Assembly: GCF_031877795.1 (NCBI RefSeq) | Contig: NC_133933.1 | Location: 21,976,029 to 22,040,028 of the forward strand | Length of the DNA: 64,000 bases | DNA from: Strix aluco | Taxonomy: Eukaryota; Chordata; Aves; Strigiformes; Strigidae | Direction of reading: 5' to 3' | Made by a program: the position numbers and the translations under genes | Shown: positions 21,591-59,400 of the stretch, piece by piece | Layout: every line of letters starts with the position of its first letter | How positions within the stretch are numbered: the stretch's first letter is position 1 | The notes under the pieces: generated by a model | What the model saw: only the letters and a program-made list of their open reading frames with translations | The model's database searches: none | What the model was told of the DNA's origin: nothing

Positions 21591-21649
21591 ATGTCGGGTG
21601 AGGACTTGGTTGTGCTCCAGGAAGCCGATGGAGAGATGTGGAATGGCTG

Positions 21650-23159
21650 GAAATTGCCTATAGAGCGATAAAATAGCAACATGTCTACTTTATGCTATTG
21701 TATAAATGGCTGTGTGTCCTTTAATAAAGTGACATTAACTCGATCACATTGGTTATATAAGTTGGGTCTGGGACTTCGCGTCAGCAAGTGGTGCCCGAAC
21801 AGGGACCCTCCCATCGGTGCTCGCCCGAGCAAGAGAAGACGGCCCAGAGGGGGCAGAAGCAGCCGTAGCAGGCGCTGCCCCGGCGCCTGGGAAGACGCAC
21901 GCGCAATCGTCGGGAATCTCGCCCTGATCAGGTGAGCGGCTGGGGAGGAGATGGGGTCCAGGCTAAGCAGAGAAGAAGTGGCAGTGGTTAAGCTCCTCCA
22001 ACATAGTCTCTGAGAGAGGAGCATCTTATGAGGAGGGAAACCTGAGGAAGTTGCTGTCATGGGCTCGGCAGCATGGATTAATCCCCTCAGTGAGCGCAGC
22101 CTTTGAATTAGCTACTTGGGAAAAGATCGGCGCGGCACTGTGGGACGACATTAGCTCAGGCTCTAAAGACAGTGGGAAATTCTCCACCGTGTGGAGATTG
22201 ATCCTAGAGACTCTGACAGAACTGAAAGCAGAACGGCAGACCCCCGCCTCTGCTTTCGCTGCCTTGTCAGCAGAGGCAGAAAGCGCTGGCGCTCAGGATT
22301 CCACTACTGCTGTGACGTTCGCGGGATCCCTGTTCCCCAAGGCGGCTCCTAAAAGGAGGGGCGGGGAAGCTTCATGCGCAGCACCCGTGCGGCAGGAAAG
22401 TCAAGAGCAAAAATCAACAGATTCACCACCGCTTGATTCCCCCCTTTCAAGCTCAAGGGAACAATCACCTGAGCACCCCGCTCCCGCTGCCTCCCACCCG
22501 ATCCCGTGCGCATGCTGCCTTGCCAGAGGAAGGCGCCGACCCACCCCTGCCCCCATCCTCGCCTCCATCACCCCGATTGGTGCATGAACAATCTTGTTAT
22601 GGTTCACAAGATCCACACTTGTGAGCACTAACGAGAAAACTAGAGCAACTTGAAATGCGAATGAAGGAATCAGCTCAGCCTATTCCTACGGCACCGCCGC
22701 CACCCCCTCTTCCTATGAACCTCTTTTTTCATGATGGGGGGGTGGCGTGTGGTCAGGGGGCAATTGGACCCCTGCCATCATCGGCTAGCATAGGAGGGGG
22801 GGCACTGGGAGGCGCAGATGGTAATGGTAATCCAGCACACTGATGGCAGGGAGTTGAGGGGCAGTTTAAAGAGCTGGGACCAATGGTGTTTCTGGTAATA
22901 GTAACCCCACACAGCAATGAGTGGGAGGCCTGAGATTGGAAAATAATTAAGGAGGCAAAATTAGCAGTAGCACAATATGGGTTAAAATCACCATATACTA
23001 ATTCAGTCATTCAGCATATTTTTACAGCAAATTTATTAACTCCGTATGATGTGTGCATGATTATACAAACCTTATTAACAGCTTCCCAACAATTGCAATT
23101 TTTTCAAAGTTGGCAAGTGGCCTGCGAGGCCACGGCAGCCACACTCCGTCAGCAAGGAG
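21650..23159 (+). mobile_element. Endogenous retrovirus fragment 1, copy B
   Basis: Duplicate of 3600-5138: LTR end (TATA 21711, AATAAA 21723), PBS 21789-21806, leader, decayed gag (ATG 21952, the same early TGA), capsid-like piece near 22960-23130, then CR1. It shares the defects of the other copy, which shows joint duplication. Confidence 0.72.
21952..23159 (+). pseudogene. Decayed gag of ERV fragment 1, copy B
   Basis: Same layout as the 3902 copy: MGS start, early stop, matrix-like frame from 22051, proline-rich linker, and capsid-like frame near 22940-23150. It has a deletion of about 20 bp before the capsid segment compared with the other copy ('gggagttgagggg' in place of a longer stretch). 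Confidence 0.62.
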
Positions 23160-24462
23160 ATCACAGAATCATCTAGGTTGGAAGGGACCTTGAAGATCAT
23201 CTAGTCCAACCATTAACCTAGCACTGACAGATCCCAACTACACCATATCCCTAAGTGCTATGTCAACCTGCCTCTTGAACACCTCCAGGGATGGGGACCT
23301 GGGCAGCCCATTCCAATGCCTGACTACCTGTTATGTAAAGAAATACTTCGCAATATCCAGTCTGAACCTTCCCTGGTGCAACTTGAGGCCGTTACCTCTT
23401 GTCCTATCACTCATTACTTGGTTAAAGAGGCTCATCCCCAGCTCTCTGCAACCTCCTTTCAGGTAGCTGTAGAGGGCGATGAGGTCTCCCCTCAGCCTCC
23501 TCATCTCCAGACTAAACAACCCCAGTTCCCTCAGCCGCTCCTCGTACGACATGTGCTCCAGACCCTGCACCAGCTTCGTTGCCCTTCTCTGGACACGCTC
23601 GAGTGATTCAATGTCCTTTTTGTAGTGAGGGGCCCAAAACTGAACACAGTCATCAAGGTGCGGCCTCACCAGTGCCGAGTCCAGGGGTAAGATCCCTTCC
23701 CTGTCCCTGCTGGCCACGCTATTTCTGACACAAGCCAGGATGCCACTGGCCTTCTTGGCCACCTGGGCACACTGCTGGCTCATGTTCAGCCGGCTGTCAA
23801 TCAACACCCCCAGGTCCCTCTCTGACTGGCAGCTCTCCAGCCACTCCTCCCCAAGCCTGTAGCGCTGCTGGGGGTTGTTGTGGCCCAAGTGCAGCACCAC
23901 TCATGACCGGCCGCCAACTGGATTTAACTCTGTTCACCACAACTCTTTGGGCCCGGCCATCCAGCCAGTTTTTTACCCAGCAAAGCGTGCGATCATCCAA
24001 GCCTCGAGCAGCCAGTTTTGCCAGGAGAATGCTGTGGGAAAAGGTGTCAAAGGCCTTACTGAAGTGGAGGTAAACTACATCCACAGCCTTTCCCTCACCC
24101 AATTAGCAGATCACCCTGTCGTAGAAGGAGATCAGGTTTGTCAAGCAGGACCTGCCTTTCATAAACCCATGCTGACTGGGCCTGATCATCTGGTTGTCCC
24201 GCATGTGTTGTGTGATGGTACTCAGGATGAGCTGCTCCATCAGCTTCCCGGGCACCGACATGAAGCTGACAGGCCTGTAATTTCCTGGATCATCCTTCTG
24301 ACCCTTCTTGTATATGGGCGTCACATTGGCCAGTTTCCAATCTGTCGGGACCTCCCCAGTCAGCCAGGACTGCTGGTAAATGATGGAAAGCGGCTTGGCG
24401 AGCACCCCAGCCAGCTCCTTCATTTGCATTTGTGGCAATGCAAACTGCTCTGGGCTCATTAG
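23160..24462 (-). mobile_element. CR1 LINE, 5'-truncated, copy B
   Basis: Duplicate of 5139-6638. It keeps the 3' end, the RT C-terminal part (23331-23900) and the RT N-terminal part (24103-24459), but has lost 221 bp that include the FADDT catalytic motif. The deletion ends share CACC. Confidence 0.9.
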
Positions 24463-25239
24463 AGGTAAATTGCAATATAATTAATTACAAGTCCAAAGTA
24501 TTACTGTCATAAGTTTCCCTGACCTCAGTATTCCTGTGTTTTTATGCTTTCAAGTGTAAAGTTGTCATTTCCTTTCCTGTTTTCTTTCATGAGCTTTGTT
24601 CAGAAAACACATGTCCTTTAAGGAAACTGAAGCACTCTTTTTTTGAGAGTTTTGTTTCAGGTGTTGGCCTCAGCACGCAGCGGTGCAGAAGTCTTCCACT
24701 GCAACAGAGGTTTCTCAATATGGAGATGCTGAAGCTGCAGGTTTTTCTACCTTGCATGTTTTTGTATTGTAACAGCTCCTCTCTGCTTGCCTTTCATGGC
24801 CTTGAGGTGTGTGCCTTGCACACTTCTCTTGTCACTCCTTGATGATTTGATTTATTCTTCATGACAGCACTTGGTGGAGGAAGGGTTTTAGAAGGTGGTA
24901 TCCCTCTCAAAGGCCTCGGCCTCTGCTAGTTAGGGGACAGTGTCTAATGAATAAGGAAAAGCCAGGAAGGTCTTGATGCTCCTCAGGGCTGGGCAAAACA
25001 GAGGTAGATAGAGAGAAGCAGATACAGCAGTGTTGTACTCTTCCTGTTGTCTGTCCAGCTTTTTTGTCTCTTTTTCTATTACTGTGTATTCATGATTGAT
25101 GAAAATGAACATTTTAAAAATAAAAGGCCTTCATACACACCTTCTGTATGTTGGTATTTCAGTTCACATTAATTTTTATCAGTGGAGGAGGCATTGGAGC
25201 ACAGCTTGTACTTGTTACTGAAGCTCAGCTCTTTCCTAC
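24463..25239. repeat. Duplicated non-coding flank, copy B side
   Basis: Partner of 6639-7416. I see no gene. Confidence 0.7.
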
Positions 25240-25975
25240 TGATACAGAGAAATGATTACTTGTTTTAAGACTTATTTACTTATAGAAAACTGCTTAGCAA
25301 CTTATTTACTTCTAGGAAGTTAGAATATTATAGTATTTTTTTAATATTGCTAAGAAGCCTGCTTGCCCAGACTGTTCTGTGGAATTTTACCAAGGACTAC
25401 TGTGTCCATCAAAGCAAAGCAGTTTACTGTGAAAATCTACCCAGAACTGCAGTGTTCAGCAAAATATCATGGCTTTGTCCTTGAGGAACAGGTGTGCTCT
25501 AACTAGTTGGGCCTCGGTAATGAGTAAAGGTAGCCATATACGGGTTGTAGAAGTTTCATTGGTTCCCTTAAATAAGATAGGATGAGTAAACCAGCTGAAA
25601 AACATTTTTGTTGTTCAAGAAATTGGCTAAGAGAATCTGCGCATGCTCCGGGGAAGAAACAAGGTGAGAAAGACTACGAGCCTTCCTCCCAAAGATCCCC
25701 GAAGACGCCCCCCAGGAGGGAGTGCACAGGTGCAAAGAGAACATAAACTGTTGACATCAGCCTTTCGAACTAACCCAGCCTTACTCATGCATGTGTATGT
25801 TTGTGTTATGTAATCCAGTGAATATGTGTATCCACACTCTATAAGTTTTTGGTAAAATGTGCGGTGGGTGTGCAAGCTTTGTGGAGAAATCCCCTTGCAC
25901 CCCGGCACCGGAGTAAACATACCTGCCTTATAACTCTATTCGAGTTGTAGAGTCTGTTTTCTGCAAGTCAGTCAG
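25240..25975 (+). repeat. LTR-like element
   Basis: Begins TGATACAGAG and ends TTCTGCA. Near the 3' end are 'ctataagt' (TATA-like, about 25840) and 'gagtaaac' (poly(A)-like, about 25912), as in bird LTRs. The left edge is exactly where A/B similarity ends. No target duplication is visible and the right flank does not resume the A sequence, so it may be half of a lost provirus or a recombination joint. The family is not identified. Confidence 0.5.
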
Positions 25976-26639
25976 AAGGTGAAAACAAATTCCTATAGAG
26001 TTTCGAAGTGAAAGCAACCAAACTGGTAAGGAAACGAACTGCAGGGACTGAAGCTGAAAAGTGTCACGTTTTGCTATAGCCCTAACCTGAAGGGCTAAGC
26101 ATAAACCTCCTTTACCCTCATATGCCCTGCGAACTATAACGCTGTCTACATCTCCACTAGTCCTGTGGGATGTGCATTTGCTGATGTGAGCATGGTGGAT
26201 AGTTTCTGGGTAGCTGGCATCCCTAAATAAGGGTTATGCTGTAGCCTCAGGCTTTCTGAGGTGCTGCAAGTGCTATAGGTACCTCAGCAACACTATAAAT
26301 GTAGGCAATTTATCTACAACAGCAGTTTTTTTCAACTGCTTTTCTCCCTCCTTTCCCAATGGGTGGCACATTTGAAGTATTTGGCTTGTGGTTTGAGTTG
26401 TGGCTCAGAATTACTCATGGATGTGTCATAAAATCTTATCTATCCCTTTCTACAGAAAAAATCTTACAGACTGGTAGAAAGTGCTAGACATAGGGGTTAC
26501 ACCAACCAGTTTCCAGTATTGTTAGCCCAGTGCCCCCCCCCCCCTTAAATCCCTGTACATTTGTATTAAAAATGAGCAAACTATTATATCCCTCATTTTT
26601 TCAGTTGTTGTTGGAGCAAGTCCAGAGTGGCGTTACAGC
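25976..26639. other. Upstream flank of copy C, nothing recognised
   Basis: Non-coding DNA with an 11-12 C run near 26533. No repeat or exon is identified. Confidence 0.4.
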
Positions 26640-26745
26640 TCTTTGTTGTCAAATATGTGAAACGATGCTCCTGCTGCAGCGGCAGCGCTGAGTTCAGCGG
26701 GAACCACTCCAGTGTGCTGCGCTGGGCCCAACAGCAGCGGCCACG
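26640..26745 (+). other. Possible 5' non-coding exon of copy C
   Basis: A GC-richer patch ends in a good donor, 'gccacg|gtgaga' at 26746. It holds only a short upstream frame (ATG at about 26664, stop after 9 codons). It would splice to the acceptor at 27030. The transcription start is not visible, so this is a guess from position and composition. Confidence 0.25.
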
Positions 26746-27030
26746 GTGAGAGACGTGCCTCTACTGCCGTGCTCATACAGCCATGGGGAGAGCAGCTGCT
26801 GGGGTGGAGTTATGTTTCCCCCATTATGTCAACAGCGATCTTCCTCCGGCATTTGGAATTTATGGCCATGGTTTTGACAGAATGCTGAAAACACATAGCT
26901 TGAATGTATTTTTATGTTGTTTTAACACCACCTGACTTGAGCAGTTTCGTACACAGGAACTTCAGTAGGCAGGGTAATGCCAGGGATTGGTGGCTGTGAC
27001 TTGCACTAGCTGTGTTATTTTTCCATGTAG

Positions 27031-27138
27031 GCTCTCGATGCTGCAGAGGAACCCACCAGCAGCTGTATCAGGCCCAGCGACCAGCAGCACATCGAGCAGA
27101 CTCTCCTCTGCAGAGAGCCCAATGCCCCCCCCCCCACC

Positions 27139-27166
<28 letters not shown>
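27031..27166 (+). CDS. TOGARAM2: Copy C candidate first coding exon (ATG 27139)
   Basis: The acceptor is 'tttccatgtag' and the donor 'gcagcag|gtaaag'. The in-frame ATG at 27139 has a strong context (CCACCATGG) and gives MATQDDFAA. The frame is also open upstream (ALDAAEEPTSS), across a run of 11 C. So the start may be ATG 27139 with the rest 5' UTR, or the exon may be internal. Its phase (one base left) fits the next exon. Confidence 0.45.
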
Positions 27167-53495
<26,329 letters not shown>

Positions 53496-53501
53496 CCTTC
53501 A
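53496..53501. repeat. Target-site duplication CCTTCA, left
   Basis: CCTTCA lies directly before the 5' LTR and again at 61965-61970 directly after the 3' LTR. The 5' LTR lacks the first TG, so the true duplication could be 4-6 bp. Confidence 0.75.
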
Positions 53502-53835
53502 TTATTGATTTACCAATAAGTAGAAGAAATTGTGTTTGATTTAATAGAAATATAAAATCATAAGAAATAGTTAGTAAATTTTTTACTTGTTGTGGTTTGT
53601 ATTAGCAACTGATTGCTGCTTTAAAATCACCTATACAGTCCCATACCAAGGCTGAAGAGATTGGTCATAATCATTTAGTAGAAACGTTTGGGACCAGGTA
53701 ACCAAATACAAACTGATCTGTAAGTTGATTTATAATATATATATATAGGACCAGGAGAATACAAGTAGTTGTCAAAGTTTAGGATTAATAGGAACTGGGG
53801 GAAACAACGGTAACAGTTTACAAGTACCTGCCAAG

Positions 53836-53932
53836 GAAACTGTGTCCTTGGGAATTATGTTTGTGTATGAAACTGTGTCCTTGGGAATTGTGTTTGTGTA
53901 TGAAACTGTGTCCTTGGGAATTGTATATGAGT
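53836..53932 (+). repeat. Three 33-bp direct repeats in U3
   Basis: Units built on 'gaaactgtgtccttgggaat' lie just upstream of the TATA box, the usual place of retroviral enhancer repeats. The same array is in the 3' LTR at about 61718-61815 with more changes. Confidence 0.85.
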
Positions 53933-53938
53933 AAGTTC

Positions 53939-54016
53939 TATATAAGATGCGTGATTTCAGTGCTTGGTGCGCGTTGTTGGTGAGAATACTCCCCTGCGCG
54001 CCCGGCCGTCAATAAA
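53939..54016 (+). promoter_or_regulatory. ERV3 LTR core promoter and poly(A) signal
   Basis: TATATAA at 53939-53945 and AATAAA at 54011-54016; U3/R/U5 borders lie between and after them. Equivalent sites are in the 3' LTR near 61822 and 61895. Confidence 0.75.
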
Positions 54017-54086
54017 GAAGTGTCTGCTTATCTGCATCAAATTGGTGTTGATAAGTTCTTTATTCCGGATTTTCGGTAACAGTTTC

Positions 54087-54104
54087 TGGCGACCCAGATG
54101 GGAC
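54087..54104 (+). promoter_or_regulatory. ERV3 primer-binding site candidate
   Basis: TGGCGACCCAGATGGGAC, five bases after the LTR end. It has the TGG start and position of a PBS; I cannot assign the tRNA with confidence. Confidence 0.6.
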
Positions 54105-54250
54105 CTCGCTGAGAGAGACCGGAGGAGTCGGGGACCTGATCGGTTCCAGCCGGCACCAAGGATTTCTCGGGGATACCCATCAATCCCCGATCCGTAAGGC
54201 TCTTCGCGACGTTCCCTGGATTTTGGTAAGACACTTCTCTTTTGTATTAG

Positions 54251-54386
54251 GAGTGGGTTAGAGTCCCACCCTGTAAAGTAGGTTAGAGTCCCACTTAGGA
54301 GTGGGTTAGAGTCTCACCCTTGGAAAGTGGGTTAGAGTCCCCCACAGTGGGTTAGAGTCCCACACAGTGGGTTGGAGTCCCACTGT
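54251..54386 (+). repeat. ERV3 leader: six short hairpin repeats
   Basis: Six units of GTGGGTTAGAGTCCCAC or close variants start at about 54253, 54278, 54301, 54327, 54347 and 54367. GTGGG can pair with CCCAC around TTAGAGT. They lie between the PBS and gag. Confidence 0.8.
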
Positions 54387-54403
54387 ATAAGCCTGCCTGT
54401 CAG

Positions 54404-54505
54404 ACGCGGCGAAAGCTGCGCAGGGTTGGGCTAGAGGATCCTCGTGTATTGGAAGCCTAGGCGTCTGCCCGTAAGACATAAGCGAAAGCTATTGCAGGGT
54501 TGGAC
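54404..54505 (+). repeat. Two GCGAAAGC hairpins in the ERV3 leader
   Basis: CGCGGCGAAAGCTGCG (about 54405-54420) forms a 6-bp stem closed by a GAAA tetraloop. A second unit, 'taagcgaaagctattgcagg' (about 54479-54498), repeats the loop and the following GCAGGGTTGG with a weaker stem. Confidence 0.65.
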
Positions 54506-54863
54506 AATTGTGGATTGGGAAACAAGAGAAGCTATATGCTATAGCGTTCTCAAAGGAAGTGCCTCTAACAAGAAGTTAGAAGTTTTACATGTGTTATATT
54601 GTAAAATTGTTTATTTTTTTGTAGAGTATTGTATAAGAATTTAAGAATTGTATAATATTGTGTTATATACCTTTGTATATAGTAACAGTTGTGGAAAGGT
54701 GTGAGTGTGAGCGTGTTTGTAAGTGTGAGACGTGCAATTGAGCACGAAGCAAGTGCGGAGTTCGGATCCGCGTTTCTGTTACTCCGCGAGGGGTGCAGCC
54801 GGAGAAGAACAAAGCGACAGATTTGAGTGATTGATTGTATATTGTATTGTAAAGTGATTTATT

Positions 54864-56434
54864 ATGGCATCTAAGCTGACTCATTTGTTTAAAAGTAAAA
54901 GCATGGGTAATCTGGCCGTAAGTGACAAAGTTCCAAAAACTTCTCCGTTAGGATGTTTGTTAGCACATTGGGGAGATTTGCATGATGATTTGCGAAAGGG
55001 TCAGATGATTGAATATTGCAATCAGTGGTGGCCTCTGTATATTTTGGAAGATCAGGAAAAATGGCCTATGAATGGGACACTGAATTATAACACCATTCTG
55101 CAGTTAATGCTGTTCTGTAGAAGGGAAGGGAAATGGAGTGAAGTGCCATATGTTGATTTATTTTTCTATTTAAGACAGAGGAAAGATTGGCAAAAAGAAT
55201 TTAAGTTGATTAGTAGGGATAATTTAGTAATGGCTATGACTTCTGACGATAAAAAGGTGAAAAAGTGTTGTTCAACACGTGAGTTGGGAAAAGATTGTTT
55301 AAAGAAAAGAATTGCTTCTGTTGAAAAGGATGAAGGGCCAGAATTAGATATATCCCCTCCGCGGAGAGAAAGACATCGGGGGCGAGAATATAGGGAACAG
55401 GTAGAGGAACCAGAGAGTAGTGGAATAGAGGATGTGGAGGAAGGGCCGTCTGAGATTGTAATTCATACTCCTGTCTCCCGAAGAACTCGGCAGCAGGTGC
55501 AAACAATAGCTCCTCTACGGCAGGGCGTTGGTAATGATGGGCCAGTGTATGTAAAAGTGCCGTTTTCAGTTACGGATTTGATGGCTTGGAAACAGGCAGC
55601 AGGTATATATATAGAGAAGATCCTGAAAGAGTAGGCAGAGTGGTAGATACTATAATCAGAACACAGAATCCGGACTGGAGTGATTTACAGGTGATCTTGG
55701 ATAATTTACTGGATGATACAGAAAAGCAGATGGTATTAAAGACTGGCAAAGCACAGGTAGAAGTGGCTGTATTGAGTGGGACAACAGGTGGAACAGTAGA
55801 GCAGAATTTTCCATCTGGGGATCCGCAGTGGGATCCAAATAATGTAGAGCACAGAGAAAGACTGAATCGATACCAGAAATGGATTTTGTATGGAGTTAAA
55901 CATGCCATGCCTAAGTCTCTGAATTGGTCTAAATTATATGAGGTGAGACAAGATAAGAATGAATCTCCCTCAGCGTTTCTGGAGAGATTGAAGGAAGCAG
56001 CCCGAAAATATACTGACTTAAGAGTAGAAACAGAGGCGGCTCAGATACAATTGGCTTTGATTTTTATGGGACAATCGGCACCAGATATAAGAAAGAAACT
56101 CCAGAAACTTGAAGGGGAGGATTCAAGGAGTTTGAATAAAATGCTAGAAGCAGCATGGAAAGTATATAACAACAGGGAAAAAGAGGAAAGGAAGACCAGA
56201 GAAAGTGGATTGTTGGCTGTAATGACAGGGACAGCAGGCAGAGGAAGGGGCAGAGGAAGAGGACGAGGAATTGGTGGAAGGGGAGGATTTATGAACTATG
56301 GTAATCAAAACTTTAATACCCCCTTAGGAGTGAATCAGTGTGCCTTTTGTAAACAAGAAGGACATTGGAAGAGAGACTGCCCAAGAAACGGGAATGCTCA
56401 GCAAGAAATAGCCAAATTGATGGTTTTAGATGAC
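54864..56434 (+). pseudogene. ERV3 gag (matrix, linker, capsid, nucleocapsid), frameshifted
   Basis: ATG 54864 opens 256 codons: an N-terminal matrix-like domain with tryptophan-rich stretches (YCNQWWPLYILED), then a charged linker and the start of capsid (VKVPFSVTDLMAWKQAA), ending at TAG 55632. The capsid continues in another frame from about 55605, over a TA-repeat tract at 55602-55613, where the indel probably lies. The capsid has a major-homology-like region (ESPSAFLERLKEAARKYT) and a coiled KEERK region. The nucleocapsid has an RG-rich patch and one CCHC knuckle (CAFCKQEGHWKRDC, about 56339-56380). Gag runs without a stop into protease; the codon at the expected gag end (56435) is CGA. 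Confidence 0.85.
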
Positions 56435-59400
56435 CGAAGGGGACTGGAGGGGAACCCAGCTGAGCCTCTGGTTGTAATTAAGCTGGGAGATAAAGAAGTT
56501 AAATTTTTAGTGGATACGGGAGCAACATTTTCGGTATTGAATACTTGTAAAGGAAAAATTGGAACAAAACCAGCAAACATAATAGGAGCAACAGGGAAGG
56601 AGGAAAATAGGCCATTTCTGCAACCCCTGGATTTAAAATTTGGAAATAAAATAATTACACATGAATTTTTGTATGTACCAGAAGGTCCGATACCCTTGTT
56701 AGGAAGGGATTTGTTATCCAAATTAAATGCACAGATTGTTTTTGAGGAAGGAGAACTTTTCTTGAAAATACCTGAATCAAAAACAGGAGAAATCCTGATG
56801 ATACAGGAAAAAGTGAAAGAGCAGGAAATTCCACCAGAGGTGGATTCTGCAGTGATTCCTACAGTATGGGAAACAGATATTCCTGGCAAATCAAAATTGG
56901 CAGAGCCTGTGAAAATAGGTTTAAAAGAAGGTGCAGGGACAGTAAAAATTAAGCAATATCCAATCAAACCAGAAGTTAGACAGGAGCTGAAGAAATTAAT
57001 TGATACATTTTTGGAGTACAAAATTTTAGGAGAGTGTGAATTTGAGTATAATACTCTTATTCTACCAGTTAGAAACCCCTCGGGTGAATATAGGTTAGTG
57101 CAAGACTTGAGAGCAGTAAATCAAATAGTCAAGGACATATATCCTGTGGTGGCAAATCCTTAAACATTGTTAACAGCGTTAAAGGAGACTCATCAGTGGT
57201 TTACAGTGCTTGATTTAAAAGATGCTTTCTTTTGTATACCTTTGGAAAAGGAAAGCAGAAAATTGCTTGCTTTTGAGTGGGAAAATCCACAAACGGGACG
57301 AAAAATGCAGTTGACATGGACAAGACTACCCCAAGGATTTAAAAATAGCCCAACGATTTTTGGAAATCAGCTGGCAAAAGAGCTTGAAATTTGGAAACAG
57401 GATAAACCAAGGCCTGGACATTTACTTTTACAATATGTGGATGACATACTGGTTGCCACAGAAGAAAGATTTACCTGCATACAGGTAACAACAGACCTTT
57501 TAAATTTTCTGGGACTGAATGGGTACAAGGTGTCTCGGAAGAAAGCCCAAATAGCCTGCCAGACTGTGATTTATCTGGGCTTTGAAATTTCAAAAGGGCA
57601 GCGACAATTAGGAAAAGATCCCAAAGAAACTATTTGTAGTATACCTGAGCCGAAAAATATTCATGAACTCAGAGCGTTCTTGGGAATGGCGGGGTGGTGT
57701 CGCCTTTGGATCATGAACTACGGTCCAATAGCTAAACCATTGTATGAGGCCCAGAAAAACTTTCCTTTCGCATGGGGCCCACAACAGCAAAAGGCTTTTA
57801 TGGCATTAAAACGCGCCTTAATGTCTGCACCTGCTTTAGGACTTCCGGATTTAACCAAAGATTTTCAGTTGTTTGTCCATAAGAGACAACGTCTGGTGTT
57901 GGGTGTGCTGACTCAGCGAATAGGAAGCTGGAAACGACCGGTCGGATACTTCTCCAAACAACTGGTCACAGTGAGTAAAGGGTGGCCGAACTGCCTTCGA
58001 GCAGTGGCTGCAACAGTGATGCTCATACAAGAAGCTCGGAAATTGACTTTGGGAAGAACAATAACAGTCTATGTCCCACACATGGTGATAACTGGTTTAG
58101 AACAAAAGGGGGGACATTGGCTGTCTCCGAGCCGGATGATGAAGTACCAGGTAATACTGACTGAACAAGATGATGTGATTCTAAAAACAACTAACCTGGT
58201 AAATCTTGCAGTGCTTTTAAGTTCCATACAGGAAGAAGGACAACTGGAACATGACTGCTTGGCTACTATTGAGTATGTTTATCCCAGTCGAGACGATTTG
58301 AAGGACGTACCATTGGAGCGACCAGACTGGGAACTGTATACAGATGGTAGCAGCTTTATGGAGCAAGGGGTCCGATACGCTGGATATGCGGTAAGAACAG
58401 ACACCACAGTTATAGAAGCAAAGGCATTGACGGGTACCACATCAGCTCAGAAAGCAGAACTTATTGCTTTAATTCGAGCCTTAGAACTAAGTGAAAAGAA
58501 GAAAGTAAATATTTGGACAGACTCAAAGTATGCTTTTGGGGTAGTACATGTCCGTGGAGCTTTGTGGAAAGAAAGAGGATTATTGTCCTCCCAGCGATCA
58601 AACATTAAGCATCAAAATGAAATTTTACAATTATTACAAGCAGTTCAAACACCAGATCAAGTAGCAATCATGCACTGTAAAGCACATCAAATTGGGAACA
58701 CAAAAGAAATTGTTGGAAATAATTTGGCTGACTGAATGGCAAAGAAAATAGCAAAGGAACGAGCATTCCAAATGGCATTAATTCCCTCCAAGACAGTAAC
58801 CCTTCCTAGAGAAAAGCCAAAATATTCGGAGGAAGATGAGAAACTAGGTCAAGTTTTGGATGCCAAGAAAAAATTTAGCTGGATGGTGGATAACTCCTCA
58901 TGGACGAGTAGTAGTTCCACCTTCATTAATGAGAGAAATAATACAAACCAAACATCAAGAATGTCATTGGGGAGCAGAAGCTCTAGTAACATCTTTACAA
59001 AAACAAGTTATATCAGTGAAAATGATGGACATGGCTAAATTAATAACTGCAAAATGTGAAGTATGTTTGAAAAATAATCCAGTGATCAAGAAAAGAGTTC
59101 AAATGGGTAGGTTAAAATCTGGTACGGAACCTGGAGATTATTGGCAAGCAGATTTTTCAGAATTACCTAGACAAAATGGGTATCGATACATCCTGGTGGG
59201 GGTTGATACTTTTACAGGATGGCCAGAAGCTTTTCCCTGTCGCACCACACAAGCAAAAGAAGTAGTAAAGTGGTTACTATGAGAAATAATTCCAAGATTT
59301 GGAGTTCCTATTGGAATTACCTCTGACAGAGGTCCACACTTTGTTGCAGAAGTAGTCCAAAATACTAGCAAAATTTTGGGTATCACTTGGGACTTACATA

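Larger units (their letters stand above)
21529..25239 (+). repeat. Segmental duplication: copy B block matching 3481-7416
   Basis: Near-identical to copy A's terminal exon end, ERV fragment 1, the CR1 and the non-coding flank. Differences are scattered substitutions, a 221-bp CR1 deletion here (5850-6071 in A) and a short deletion of about 25-30 bp on the A side near 5530. The match ends at 25239, immediately before an LTR-like sequence. Confidence 0.9.
53502..54081 (+). repeat. 5' LTR of ERV3
   Basis: 580 bp. It lacks the opening TG seen in the 3' LTR. U3 has three 33-bp direct repeats (about 53836-53932). TATA is at 53939-53945, AATAAA at 54011-54016 and the end is GGTAACA. Confidence 0.92.

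Noticed and set aside
54251-54386. Regular short repeats that resemble a CRISPR array
   Set aside because: Units are directly adjacent with few spacer bases, lie in a retroviral leader and are in a vertebrate genome.
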